64,000 bases of DNA from Carposina sasakii. Lineage: Eukaryota > Arthropoda > Insecta > Lepidoptera > Carposinidae. Below, in pieces: positions 39,707 to 51,183 of this stretch; position 1 is the stretch's first letter, and every line of letters starts with the position of its first letter. The notes under the pieces were generated by a model. That model was not told the DNA's origin. It saw only the letters and a list, made by a program, of their open reading frames with translations, and did no database searches. Where the stretch lies: positions 744,001 through 808,000 of the forward strand of contig CP053153.1 of NCBI GenBank assembly GCA_014607495.2, given 5' to 3'. The translations under genes were made by a program, and so were the position numbers.

Positions 39707-40402
39707 ACAGGCTGATTTTTTGGTCGTCAACGTTCCCGAAACCTACGTAATCTCCTCATCAACACGATCATTTTTCTCTATGGAAGCATACCTGGTAAGT
39801 GTCTGGTTTCCAAAATATTAGGGTCTAAAGTTGAGTAAATAGACTGCGTTTTTCTGCATAAATGCACATTGACGCGTGTAGCAAGATTTTTTTACGAGAA
39901 ATTATTAATATCTGTCTATTAAAAAATTAGCATAAACACTGGACACTATAAATTTATTAATAATTTTATGATATATAATAACTTGACTAAGATAAAAATA
40001 CTTCTCTATAATATAATCCGTTAGGATATGGTTGATCGTTTCATCATTAAAACATTGTGCTGAGGGATTCAGCTTTGTTTAAAAAGCTATCGGGATGAAA
40101 AATAACGTTTCCAATAATGTAATTTCAAAAAAGAGATGGTAAAATTCGTCACCCGAGTAATTGACCCGGTGGCTCAGTGGTGGGAGCGCTGGCACGGAAT
40201 GCAGAGGTCGTGGGTTCGATTTCCGCCCGGGTGAGGAATTTTTTCCATTTCTTTATTAATAATTTTATACTATAAATTTCGCCCGATCAATAAATAAAAA
40301 AAATAAAAAAACATCGTTTCCCAGCGTTATTTTTGGCATAAACTTATTTGATGTATAGAGTACGTACCCTTCGTTAAGGGTGGCAACGAAAAAAACCCTG
40401 TA
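39707..40402 (+). mobile_element. 380-bp MITE-like element (TACAGG family), split by a SINE
   Basis: Left part 39707-39955 and right part 40269-40402 together make the standard element. The interruption is the SINE at 39956-40268. Confidence 0.85.
39956..40268 (+). mobile_element. tRNA-related SINE, complete, with 11-base target duplication
   Basis: The direct repeat actataaattt flanks it at 39945-39955 and 40269-40279. Order on the plus strand: attaataattttat, about 190 bases of body (gatatggttgatcgtttcat, gattcagctttgttt), tRNA-like segment 40158-40235 (A-box ggtggctcagtggtg, B-box gtgggttcgatttccg), AT-rich tail ending attaataattttat. This copy fixes the element's exact boundaries and its orientation. 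Confidence 0.88.
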
Positions 40403-41049
40403 TGTATGTATAGGAAATAATTGAAATGGGTTGTCATAAGCACACTTTCATCCCAGCATCATCGATGATAATATTTTGCTTAAAAGGCTCCTATAAACTC
40501 CAATATAAGCTAAAAGCTTACAGCGTTTTCTATAGGTGCTATAAAATGTTTGCAATTAATAAGAAGAGATCGTGTGCAAAGGCCTAGTAAAATAATAATA
40601 ACCAATTAATGCGCGTGAGATGATGCACATGCATATGTGATTTTATGTGCATGTTCTATGCTAATATCTATAATTATTATGTGCTGAATAATCTGCCGAA
40701 GATGGTACACAATGGGCTAATTAAATTTAATTATTATTGGCCACACGCAGAGGGTCAAGGTACTGTAGGGTCAGTAATTACTAACTTATTAATTTTATAC
40801 ATACTCGTAGCATCACGAAGATCACGCGTTGTTTTTTTTTTAAAGTAAGTTTTTAAAGGTACCTAACTACTTCATTTTCCGCATGTAGGAAATATTCTTT
40901 TGTGAGTTTTTAATGATGTTTTTTTTACTTGGTAAAGGTTATGTACTTAGGAGTAGAATAATAAATAGTACAAAAATAAAAGCAAACGATTTTCGTATTA
41001 AAATCAAAGGAGATCGAAATTTAATTTTAGGCCGATTTAAAAAATAAAA
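40403..41049. other. AT-rich DNA, nothing recognised
   Basis: No gene or repeat copy seen. Confidence 0.4.
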
Positions 41050-41275
41050 AATGATGCCATCCTACTAATATTATAAACGCGAAAGTTTGTAAGTATGGAT
41101 GTTTGTTACTCTTTCACGTAAATACGGTTGGTTAATAAAATTTGGTATGGAGTTAGCTGACACCCTGGATTACATAGGCTACTTTTTATCCCGGGGAAAT
41201 ATTTTTGTCCCGGATAATTTTGACATTTTGTTTTTTGTGCAGTCCACGCGGACTAAGTCGCGGGCGTCCACTAGT
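41050..41275 (+). repeat. 'cttcgtccgcgtgg' family copy
   Basis: ctactaatattataaacgcg, ggctactttttatcccgggg, then gtccacgcggactaagtcgc. Confidence 0.7.
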
Positions 41276-41309
41276 TTTACTATAACACTTAGATGAGGAC
41301 GAAGCGACT

Positions 41310-41625
41310 GTAACTATCATCATTTACAGCCATGAGAAGTCCACTGTTGGACATAGGCCTCCCCCAACAACCTCCACTCCGACCGGTCGGAAGCAGCCTG
41401 CATCCAACCGACGCCCGCAACCTTGGCCCAGGTCATCCGTCCACCTCGCGGGTGGCCTTCCCACGCTGCGCTTGCCGATACGTGGTATCCACTCTAGAAC
41501 TTTCCGACTCCATCGGCCATCAGTTCTTCGAGCTATGTGCCCTGCCCATTGCCACTTCAGCTTGCTGGACCGTTGAGCTATGTCGGTGATCTTTGTACGT
41601 CTGCGGATCTCCTCATTTCTGACTG
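41310..41625 (-). mobile_element. RTE-like retrotransposon, 3' end
   Basis: On the minus strand it reads the ORF2 C-terminus (words as at 15345-15450: caacggtcc, gctgaagtggcaatgggcag, ggccgatggagtcggaaagt) then ggtcggaagc and aggcctatgtccaacagtgg, ending at the GATGATG tail. Confidence 0.8.
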
Positions 41626-41907
41626 TAACTAATCGGTGATTATATAATTTGTATTAGTATGGTTATATTTAGCTGTCTGTTATTCACATCCTTCATTTTT
41701 ATACACTAGAATCCGACTGGGTATATAATTATCTACGTATATATTAAAACTAAATTGTATAATATTCATTCAAATATCGGTTTAATTTGTAGAATTTGTA
41801 ATTCTTATATTTAACAGGTATTCAAAAGTATTTATTTTCAGTGAGCGAATTTGAATAATTTATTACATGCTCACACATTATCATAACTGATGTACCTTAG
41901 TCTAACC

Positions 41908-42170
41908 ACCCTCCACTGACCCTCGGATCTGATAACTCATAACTGCGATAACAGGCACTTGCACTAACTACAATCGCCACGAGAAACCAGACCCGAGCAC
42001 CTAGCATGCAAGACAATACATTGCACTATTCCGAAGTCAAGTTAAGTTAGTGCAAGTGCCTGTTGTCGCAGTTATGAGTTATCAGATCCGAGGGTCAGTG
42101 GAGGGTGTAGGGCCCGGTGGTGGGCGCACCCATAGTGCATCTTTGAACTTCCGAATTGTAACGCCTAATA
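41908..42170. mobile_element. Inverted-repeat element with 61-base arms
   Basis: Arms 41908-41968 (accctccactgaccctcgga inward) and 42046-42107 (outward tccgagggtcagtggagggt) are almost perfect inverted repeats around a 77-base centre. The right side continues as agggcccggtggtgggcg and gaacttccgaat. The centre and right flank match 13183-13330. Confidence 0.75.
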
Positions 42171-42597
42171 CAATTTCATTCATATAATATATTTTAATCT
42201 CTAAACATAAAAACTAATTTAAAAAAGTACTATTTCTCAAAAATAATTCACCTGATTAGCTCTGCGAAAATATACAGATTAAAATTTAACGAGATTAGAT
42301 TTAAAATTGGATACAATTTCACGCTCTCACTTATTTGTGTAATGTTTAACGCTAACGTTGAAGCAGTTTAAGAAATACTAGGATGGGTAGCCAGCCGAAG
42401 AGTTTCTAGGCATATTGTTGTAATAAAACATACATAACTAACCTATTTTTAATAATACAAAGGTATATAAACACACGACTAATGCTTCCAAACAGTGGTA
42501 GCTAGAATAGCACAATTACGAAGGTCTAATAGCCACGCTTAGCTTAGAGATATGAAAGATAAATAAAGGTCTAAAAAACGCTCCATAAGATTCTTAG
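42171..42597. other. AT-rich DNA, nothing recognised
   Basis: No gene or repeat copy seen. Confidence 0.4.
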
Positions 42598-42820
42598 TCA
42601 ACTCTTACGATTACGACATGCACAGAAGGAAATGCAGCTGATGTATATTTTATGAAGCTCCCCATCAGTAGAATCATCATCATCATCATCATCAAATCAT
42701 CAGCCTATTACAGTCCACTGCTGGACGTAGGCCTCTCCCAGGGCATGCCACAAAGACTGCTATGGGGGGTATTTGCCCTTAGTCACCACGCTGGGCAAGC
42801 GAGTTGGTGACCGCAGTTTG
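42598..42820 (-). repeat. 'ggggcttcactag' fragment, ATC microsatellite and 'ctgctggacgtaggcc' fragment
   Basis: 42598-42666 is a minus-strand head of the 'ggggcttcactag' family. 42675-42693 is an ATC run, the triplet tail of the following minus-strand 'ctgctggacgtaggcc' copy (42694-42820), which ends at gaccgcagtttgtatttt. Confidence 0.7.
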
Positions 42821-42835
42821 TATTTTAACACATAT

Positions 42836-43075
42836 TATGTCATAAGTTACTGGGCGGATGAATTTCCAAAAATGGATACCCGTTTTTGCTCCAAAAGACC
42901 GTCTCGCGTGTTAATTTCAAAACGTTCCGTCTCTAGTTTGCTAATCTTCCTCTTTGGTCACAGTTTGCTGTTGGCTAACATGTCTGCTTTATGGTCGAGT
43001 GGTTCATGCTGTGCTCAGTTTTTTTCAAAAGGGATTATTACTTCCAAATGTTTAGGTAATCTGTATAATTAATTA
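42836..43075 (-). pseudogene. Decayed protein-coding remnant of unknown family
   Basis: One minus-strand frame reads LPKHLEVIIPFEKN, stop, AQHEPLDHKADMLANSKL, stop, PKRKISKLETERFEINTRDG and LLEQKRVSIFGNSSAQ, then stop. Both internal stops are TGA followed by codons that keep the frame, as expected if arginine CGA codons decayed by CpG mutation. The composition looks like real protein, richer in charged residues than chance frames here. The family is not recognised; an old transposase or gag-like fragment is possible. Confidence 0.4.
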
Positions 43076-43284
43076 TCTTTTTTCTTTGTAGAGTGACCTC
43101 TGCATTTTCTATTGCCTTTTGTAATGTCAAAATGAAGATTTGAGCACAAAAGGATTATATAAACATTTTAACTTAATATTTGTATAGAATATTTATATAA
43201 TCTCTGTATTCGTTTAAGAACACTTTTGTGTTTGCTGGACATTAATTAATTATTTTAGAATACCGTGGAAGGTTTCTAAAATAG

Positions 43285-43330
43285 CCATAGGTCCTGGGTT
43301 CGAACTCCTGTATATGCAAACATCGATAAC
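43285..43330 (+). repeat. tRNA-like B-box fragment
   Basis: cataggtcctgggttcgaac includes a B-box-like ggttcgaac; no A-box or cloverleaf is present upstream. Probably a SINE fragment. Confidence 0.3.
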
Positions 43331-43527
43331 ATGATCGATGTTTATTTCCGAGTCATAGATGTTTCTATATTTATTTTTGTTGCTTAGTACACATAACATA
43401 GAGATCTTAGTGTGGGACTAGGGTAATGTGTTGTGCAGTATGTGAATATTTAATTATTTATTTAATTGAAAGGATTTAAATATAACACATATAACCAAAT
43501 CAAATTGATGAAATTCTAAAGAAATGT

Positions 43528-43690
43528 CAGGTCAAGAGTACCCTAAACCGACGAGCGTGCATGAAGAATATCATGAAAGTAGATGAAGCGAAAGAGGTGT
43601 GTCAGGATCGTAGCAAATGGAGATCCGTGATCTCTGCCTACCCCTCCGGGAAAGAGGCGTGTAATTATTATGTATGTATGTATAACTAAG
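43528..43690 (+). pseudogene. Non-LTR retrotransposon ORF2 C-terminus
   Basis: Frame VKSTLNRRACMKNIMKVDEA, then CQDRSKWRSVISAYPSGK, then a TATGTATGTA tail. The same C-terminus recurs at 44449-44685. It is a common ending of lepidopteran LINE proteins (recalled). 5'-truncated. Confidence 0.7.
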
Positions 43691-43944
43691 ATGTATATTT
43701 AATCCAACAAATCGTGCGTCCTAGAGCATCTCGGATTCTAATGTTAATTGAAATTCACCTCAAGTCCTAAATTTATTTCCAGCGACCTCGATATAATCTG
43801 TAACAACACAAACACAAAGTACAAGGAAATCAATTTGATCCTAGGACAAAACACACATGAACTAGTAATTACTGGAAAAAAACCATCTCGATCAAATTGA
43901 TGTTACAGAGGTCAACTGTTTAATGTTGAGTAAATATTTGAAAG

Positions 43945-44060
43945 TCGGTTGGATGCAGGCTGCTTCCGACCGGTCGGAGTGGAGGTTGTTGGGGGAGGCC
44001 TATGTCCAACAGTGGACTTCTCAGGGCTGTAAATGATGATGATGATGAAGATGATGAAAT
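43945..44060 (+). mobile_element. RTE-like retrotransposon, 3' tail
   Basis: gtcggttggatgcaggctgc, ggaggcctatgtccaacagt, then a GATGATGATGAA tail. Confidence 0.75.
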
Positions 44061-44448
44061 ATTTGAAGACATAAGCTTAGCAGTAATAAATAACATAGTA
44101 GTATACTAGTTAATAGTATGTTTTAGTATGTACTCCATATGTTTAGGAAGGGCCAAGTCTGGGCCAAGAAAATTAAATGTTTAGGGACTTAAAGGGGTCG
44201 CGTCGCGTCCAAGTGAAAAGGGAATGTCAAAGAGTTAGAGTTAACTGCTTGTTTTCTCTTCTTCTTTCGCGCGGAATCTCTCGTAGGGTTTTGTCGAGCA
44301 AGGGTTTGGCACCGCGGTCGGTTGGGAACTCGGTCGTCGGGCAACTGTCGTCAGGTAAAAAACTCGGCACGGACAGCGCTCCGCGGCGAGGAAAAGAGAC
44401 AAAACGAATTTAAAAGAGGGAGGAACAATTATAGTTTTAACACCAAAT
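44061..44448 (+). other. GC-richer stretch of unknown origin
   Basis: 44185-44410 is richer in GC than its surroundings (gaccccttt-like words, cgcgcggaatctctcg, accgcggtcggttggg). Open frames on both strands have no motif. It lies directly before a LINE fragment and may be part of it or an unrelated repeat. Confidence 0.3.
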
Positions 44449-44720
44449 TTGTTAAGTAATGAATTTTTTGGGGATGGAAGACGATTAACGAAAGAGATAT
44501 ATATGGAAGAAGGGAATGGCAATGCTGGGAGCGGTCGGCCTAGACGATCCTACATAGACCAAATTGGGGATGTGCTAAAAAAAGGGCTAGTCAAGACCAC
44601 CCGAAACCGGCGAGCATGTATGAAGAATGTAACGAATGTGGATGATGCGAGATATGTTTGGAACGTACTAAATAGAGATCTGTAGTCTCTGCCTACCCCT
44701 GTGGGATATAGGCGTGAGGT
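44449..44720 (+). pseudogene. Non-LTR retrotransposon ORF2 C-terminus, longer copy
   Basis: 78-codon frame with GRPRRSYIDQIGDVLKKG, TTRNRRACMKNVTNVDDA and a stop, then ctctgcctacccctgtggga as 3' untranslated sequence. Paralogue of 43528-43690, same orientation. No reverse-transcriptase domain. Confidence 0.75.
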
Positions 44721-47700
44721 TATGTTGTATTTTTTCGGGATAATAATTTTAGATTTACATCTGCTGTCCCCGCTATGCTAACGTGGCTGCAAGGATCTCC
44801 TTTATGATTCTGCAGTTCTGGCTACCCCATTTTGAGCAGCCGTGTATATAATTATGCAAGTATGTAATTAATGTAAAAGTAATTTAATGTGCTATATCAT
44901 GTAGCAACTTTGTAGTTTCTTTATGAAATTTGTTTGATCTGAAAAGCAATTTTAAACTTTCAGTAAATTTAAATTTGATTAAAGTTTACACGCACGTTCG
45001 AGTCTAAAATGTGAAATAAGGTCAAGATATACTACTTAATCTATTCTACGATGGTAAAGTCTACATCAAACATGCGTTTAACATTTTCCCGCGAACTGGC
45101 ACGTAATAAGGATCCGTCTAACCTTGAAATTTGCGTGTTCTGTTTGTTCTAAAGCGATTTTTAATTACTATTTATATTGCTTGCTTCGTTATTAAATAAT
45201 ATATCACGGATTATTTATGGGTGAATTTCCCAGGTACGTTTTTAGCGCGGCGAGGATGAAAATCATAGTGGAAAGTGCTAAATTCACATTTATTAATTTT
45301 TTTTCATAAAGTTCAGATAGTGATCTAGACTAACGTTTAAAACTTAAGATCAAAATCTATTTATTTAAGCATTAAAAAAATTATCAAAGGCTCTAAATCT
45401 AATTGCGGTGCTATGTCCCCACTTCATTTGCAAAAATAAATTTGGCTATTAAAATTTTTAGGTGAATTAATTTAACAGAATACATACATATTTTAAAATT
45501 ACATTAAATGACACTATTATTTAAACCATGGGCAGTAATTTAACTTAACCCGGTAGTAACTGTAACAGCTTTTTAAAAATGTCCCGCGGAAAAAGTCAAT
45601 AACGCTGGCGCATTTTGAACATTACACTATCTCATCAAAATGGATGAGATAGATACTAAGCTATCTTTCCCCGCACTGCTCTGTCAAGCCATCGTATACC
45701 AAGTACAAGGATGTTTGATACACTAAATAGTTTTCCCGCCAGAAACGTAAGTATAACCTACGGTGGCGCAGGAATACAAATTTATCATATAACGGTGTCA
45801 TGTGTATTTAAAAAACTAAAAAGCTGTTTAAAAAGAATTTTTACAGATGATTAAAGATTAGATATATCGATGTAATTACAAACGAATTATTACAATGAAA
45901 ATAATAGTGTCCGTTATAATTTGAAATTTGTTAGTTAATTCTAAGTACGGTGTCTCAACTCCAGTGGCTCCGGTGGCAAAAAAGAAGGCCACCGTAATTT
46001 GATAACGTCACCGTAATTGATATTTTGTCTTTTTGTATACAGGATGACTGGAAAAACGGGTATTATTTCTATTGAGATGTAAGAGTACACCCCATTTTCT
46101 ACCTTAATGGGTAGGAATACCCATTAAAAAACCACCCTATAATAAATGGAAATGCATAAAAAGACTAAAATACGTTTATATTTTAGTATTCAACTAGATA
46201 AATAAATAATAATTTGAGACAAAACAACAGACATCAACTTGGCATAGTCAAAGTTCAATTATATTTTTATTTTTTATATTTTTTTTTCCTAATTTTCTCC
46301 TATTCATTCAAAATAATGATTTCACGTAATGCGCACACTTCATTAAACTAAATTCAAAAGGTATAATTATGAAAATGCTTACCAAGAGCTTACTAATAAG
46401 AATGTAAAAAGGGCTATCCTATGTATCATATGGCGCGACAACCTTTTTTAACAAGTAACCTAAGTTTGTAGTCCAAAGGTGATGAACTGACATTATAATA
46501 GCATAGGAATCTTACTGCTATCCAAAGGCATGATGCAGCGAATGTCATACCGTATATAATTATGCAAGTATGTAATTAATTGTAAAAGTAAAAGTCTGAA
46601 TGTCAATCGATAGCAGCATAAGTATATCATGATCATAGCTAAATGAACTTTGTACTTAAGTCTTCTTAATGATAATTCCTGACTGTTGATCTGATTGAAA
46701 CTGGCACTCATGCACATAATTATTATCTACTTCAATCAGCCTTCAGTTCAACCTAAATACTATAAATGAACATTTGATTAAAGTAGCTTTACACGCACTT
46801 GTTCTGCTATAGGCTGTCTAAAATGTAAGCTTTCTCATAAAATAACCTTTTTGAGTAGCTTATTAAATAAGGAATTTAGTTTGATAGGGTACGCATGACG
46901 CAGTATATTATTTTGAAAGAGTAGGGGCTTAATTGGCAAAAAACATTTAACAAATTTTTCTTGACCATTCATGTTGATAGATTTTTGGTACAAAGTATAA
47001 AATGGACTTATTTCTTATAGCCATTCTCCTCTAAAAGGAGATTTTTAAAAAAACATAAAATGTCAATCTCCGACACCGTGAATTTCCGGATGGGGTGTTC
47101 CTTATATATTAGCTAACGAGGTGCACTTTCAAATGTGAAAATAAATGATCCTTTTTCTGGTTTTCGAAGATTTTTACGTACATATAAATAAAACGGCTTG
47201 GTTCCTGAAATGGTGTAGTGAACTGCATCTTAAAGGAGATACCATAATACGTTTTAGCTAAGAAAAAAGTCACAAGGAAGCATTTTAAAGTATGTAATAA
47301 AAATTTCTCTAACTGTTAACGTGTTCCTTAAATTTGTTATCATAGTTTCTAAGTTATAATTATGATGATAAACATTATTACCAACTAATAAACGAAAAAT
47401 CTAACTTTTCAAGTTCTTATAAAATAAATAAATAGGTAATTCGTATGATGTTCTCCTGTAGTTATAACTCCGCTGGTTGTAATAAATTTCAGTGGAGAGA
47501 TTAACAATTTCGGTGGTTTGATAATAATATCGGTGGCGATTGAAATTTTTAAATGCTAATCGTTTTTAAAAATGTGTACCATATGACTGAATATTATATA
47601 TTTTTGGCTATTACTTGGAATACAATAAAGTTATAGAAAGTGAATATAAAATTTCGCCAGCGTAATTAGTAAAAAATTGAGGTTGTTGAAATTCACCCTT

Positions 47701-48095
47701 ATCTCAAATTGATTTAAAATTCGCCAATTGTGTGTTAGACGATTTTTTTGTTTGTACTGCAACATTTTGAATATTAACGCACGTTGATGTCTTTTATATA
47801 GGTGCAATGAAAAAAATATATAGTATAGTAGTATAAAAAATTAAATTGTATGCGTAATATTCTATAGGATTAATAATGATTGATTTAATATTTACAAAAC
47901 CTAATGATTAACATGAGCAACCTTCAATATCCCACTCTATTATAATAGAACCATCAATTTAACTTAACATTTAAATTATATTGCAAACATAAAGAAAAAC
48001 ATGATTTGTTATATAAATGCATCATTCATTAGCCTTTGAATATGGGGGGAACTACTTGTTTTTTTATCCGGATAATGCGTTATCAATTTACGAAA
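44721..48095. other. AT-rich DNA, mostly unassigned
   Basis: 44775-44845 is a tail of the 'ggggcttcactag' family (tgattctgcagttctggcta). Two segments, 45960-46030 and 47490-47540, share 'cggtggc' and 'ccaccgtaat'-type words and may bound an element. tatacaggatgactgg at 46038 looks like another TACAGG end. No coding gene found. Confidence 0.35.
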
Positions 48096-48510
48096 ACCCT
48101 GTGCTGATGCGGGGACATTAGCTGTATTACCGCCTCAGGTATGTCGTGAGGGTCGACTGAGGAATTGACTGAGGAATTTAGAGGTATTCTTTAGTGGAGT
48201 CCCAATTCATCCCGACTTCAACTTTCCCGACTAGACTCCCAAGAACCTGCAGGTAAAACGTCATATACATATAGAAAATCCAATCTCGTCATTTCGTAAG
48301 GAAAAAATCTTGAATATAGCTTGCAAGGGTGATACTCGTATATGGGACTTAGCTGAGTTTTTTAAAAATGTTTTACGTATGACTTTGATTAATATTAAGT
48401 AGCATAGCGTTGGGCGCTAGGACGGCTGGTAGTGACTGGATGGCAAAAACGGGAGATCGAGCCATGTGGCGTACACTGGGGGAGGCCTACGTCCAGCAGT
48501 GACGATAATG
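48096..48510 (+). repeat. Fragments of two repeat families
   Basis: 48096-48190: 'ggggcttcactag' family head (tgtgctgatgcggggacatt, gagggtcgactgaggaat). 48420-48510: 'ctgctggacgtaggcc' 3' end (gggggaggcctacgtccagc). Confidence 0.6.
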
Positions 48511-49000
48511 TCAAACCTTACTGAATGATCTCTTTCGGGTAACCCTTTTTGAAATGCCTCTGTAAAGAAAAACAGAAAATTGCAACCATTAATTTCTCCT
48601 ACAATATTAGTATGGACACTATGGTACTGTCAAGTCAGTATTTGACCTCTAAAGTATTAATGTTATTTAGACAAAACATGGGGACCTTCCCACGTGTGCG
48701 CGGCCTTAGTGTGAGCAGGGTCACATGATATACGTGAAAGAGAGATAAGATCGCTCTGCCGCTTTGTAAATACTGCACGAAAATGTTTTAGAAGTAAGAA
48801 CAATCATGAAGAACGACGGCATAAGATGAGGATGAGGTCTTTGGATAAGGCAATATAAAAAAACGTTTGCAGCTCGAAACTGGTTTGCAGATTTGATGAT
48901 TTATGAACCTTGTGAGCAAAGCAAAAGCGATCGCGAAAATTTTAAAGGTGGACGTTGTAATCCGTGGGCAGATTACACATAGCAGTAGCCAATCGCAGTC
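48511..49000. other. Unassigned DNA, nothing recognised
   Basis: No gene or repeat copy seen; a plus-strand frame starting 48903 runs into the repeat at 49001. Confidence 0.4.
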
Positions 49001-49261
49001 TTTTTCTTCAGTCTATTGCAGTCCACTGCTGGACGTAGGCCTCCCCCAGGGCACACCACAAGGCTACTGCCATAGGGGGATTTTGCCCATTTGTCACCAC
49101 GCTGGGCAGGCGGGTTAGTGACCGCAGTGTGATTTTCGGACTATGTTGTCAGTACGGGAGGCGCTGCTGCCCACCTCCCGGAAACCCTTAATTCGCTTCG
49201 TACGATACCCACGGGCAGGCAGAGGTGGTACAAACTCTACTCTGCCGGCACCACGCGGCAT
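49001..49261 (-). repeat. 'ctgctggacgtaggcc' family, near full length
   Basis: Minus-strand copy from gccgcgtggtgccggcagag (49259 downward) to gactgcaatagactgaag. Slightly diverged from 27958-28215. Confidence 0.8.
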
Positions 49262-49382
49262 ATCATATGCAGTATATTAGTAGCATAATATTATGTTGCA
49301 CGCTATAAGCTCTGATGCTAAATAGATAATACCCATTTAGAGGGGAACTGGATTCGTTATCGGTCTCTAGATTGTTGTATTT

Positions 49383-49520
49383 ATGCCCGAAAAGTGGCGG
49401 TAGGCTTACCCCTTACTACGTGGGACTTGATAGACTAACTGGTGAAAAGTGTGAGTGTGTTATATGTACAGTTCTGCCCAACCTCTTTGAGGAATAATGG
49501 GCGTGACATATATATGTATT
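49383..49520 (+). repeat. Interspersed repeat, 'gcccgaaaagtggcggtag' family
   Basis: Begins atgcccgaaaagtggcggta, includes cgtgggacttgatagactaa and ends aataatgggcgtgaca. A second copy is at 51553-51690. Confidence 0.6.
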
Positions 49521-49904
49521 AGGTAGAGTATATTAGTGTGGGGTAAAAAAATATCACTGCTCTTTTCAACCAGAATGTCCTCTTACAGACCACAGCGCCC
49601 CCTATCGCATCAGATACGTAAGTTTCACGATAATTACAGTTGTCTGTTCGTATCACAGCACTGTTCACTTCCTCGCATTATAGTTAAATAACAAACGCTT
49701 GTTGGCTATTGTTTCGAATAATTATTTACTTATTTACGCATTGTGGTTCTTATGGTACGCGGAAACTTGGAAAAAATGGATGCTAGACGTGATAATATGG
49801 TTTTTGTGAGCCTTTGTTGTATGGTGTTGAAGATTCTTGTTAGATATCCCGCGTGTTCTAACCATGTTGCTATTAAAGTTTATTTAATTTAATTACTAGT
49901 CGAC

Positions 49905-50115
49905 GCCCGCGACTTCGTCCGAGTGGACTGCAGAAAAAACAAAATATAGAAATTAAAGATAAAAATATTTCCCCGGGATAAAAAGTATCCAGGTTGTCAG
50001 CTAACTTCATACCTAATTTTATTAAAATCTCTAGCCGTTTTTACGTGAAACAGTTCCATCCATCTATCCATCCATACTCACAAACTTTCGCATTTATAAT
50101 ATGTATTAGTAGGAT
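49905..50115 (-). repeat. 'cttcgtccgcgtgg' family copy
   Basis: gcgacttcgtccgagtggac, cagaaaaaacaaaatatag, atttccccgggataaaaagt, then cgcatttataatatgtatta. Confidence 0.7.
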
Positions 50116-50484
50116 TTTGCATAAACGGAATACAAATAAATATGCAATTAATTGTATTCTTCATGATTTGATTTGATTCATGAACTTGTCGAATATTAAA
50201 TATCACAAAATGTAGTTCCATGAAGATTGGTTAGATAATAATTATCATAGTGAAATCACGCTGGGTAGAAATATATTTCTTCTTGCATGAAAACAGTAAA
50301 AACTTCTTAAGACACTTGCAGAATATCATTTAAATTTGAAATTACATTTCGAAGGGCCTGTGCGCATAACGTGTTTAGTTTGGTTTGACACTTGACCTAT
50401 CTAAACTGCCTAAACACCGGCATACCAATCAAACAAGATCGATCAAGGTGTCTTATCAAAAATTGTTGACTACTGCTTGGAGGT

Positions 50485-50772
50485 CTATTCTGCTAAAATT
50501 TTGAGCCGAAACGAAACCACTAACGAACCGTTCATGAAACTCGGAGCGAAGAAATGTTTAATTTTGCTTGAGTAATAAGGTATATTTTAGCAAGTATGAC
50601 AGAATAAAAACAAATATACTATTATTATTATTAATATTATTAATTAGTGGCGTGGTGAAATGTGTCTAATTACGTCAATGTGAAGTGATTATTATTGCTT
50701 CGTATCGAGCTTCTACAACGACCCCTTTTCGGCTTTGTTCCGGCCCAATTTATTTGCGGAATCACCCCCCAG
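50485..50772 (-). mobile_element. 275-bp element with C/G-run ends, second copy
   Basis: The reverse complement matches 53418-53691: ccgaaacgaaaccactaacg, tatgacagaataaaaacaaa, gtgaaatgtgtctaattacg, and the end aatcaccccccag. Direct repeats of about 35 bases (cttatca.aaattgttgacta type) lie just outside, near 50449 and 50788. Confidence 0.65.
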
Positions 50773-50858
50773 CTCGTATAAACTGTCTTATCCTAAGGTC
50801 TTATCAGAAATGTTGACTACTGCTCGCTGGCCACATCAAAATATATTTTAGTACAATA

Positions 50859-50864
50859 TTTATT
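50859..50864 (-). terminator. AATAAA signal downstream of a possible terminal exon
   Basis: AATAAA on the minus strand, 131 bases after the stop at 50995-50997. Meaningful only if the exon at 50995-51183 is real. Confidence 0.2.
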
Positions 50865-50994
50865 ACAATTGACTTAAATGCCATTGTAAGTCATATCCGC
50901 GGGCGATCGCATCGCTTCACACAGGGTCAAACTTGTCCATACTACGGTTGTCACTTCAATTTTCATTACTAAATTAATTTAACTTTATGGAGCC

Positions 50995-51183
50995 TTAATA
51001 TTTTGGGCATCTTCGCTTTTTTGTTACTTGTTTTTGGGGCTTTGAAGTTTTTACTCGGTAATGCCGATGTTTTTTTTCAAAGTTGAGGTCTTTGGCCGAT
51101 GGTATTTGGTCCTCCGTATCAGGTATTATGTTTTTTGATTTTTGTTTTTTGGACCCGAGATTGATATAGGTCTTAAATGACGT
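50995..51183 (-). other. Possible terminal coding exon, Lys-rich
   Basis: On the minus strand, after aacagtaatttag, a 62-codon frame reads NIIPDTEDQIPSAKDLNFEK, then HYRVKTSKPQKQVTKKRRC and a stop; AATAAA follows. A basic tail of this kind would suit a nuclear protein. The T-rich plus strand favours Lys codons by chance, and no upstream exon was found, so the case is weak. A transposon fragment is the main alternative. Confidence 0.22.

Noticed and set aside
42660..42700. CRISPR-like or satellite array from repeated ATC
   Set aside because: It is a simple triplet tail of a retroposed repeat; no spaced repeats of any length are present in the window.
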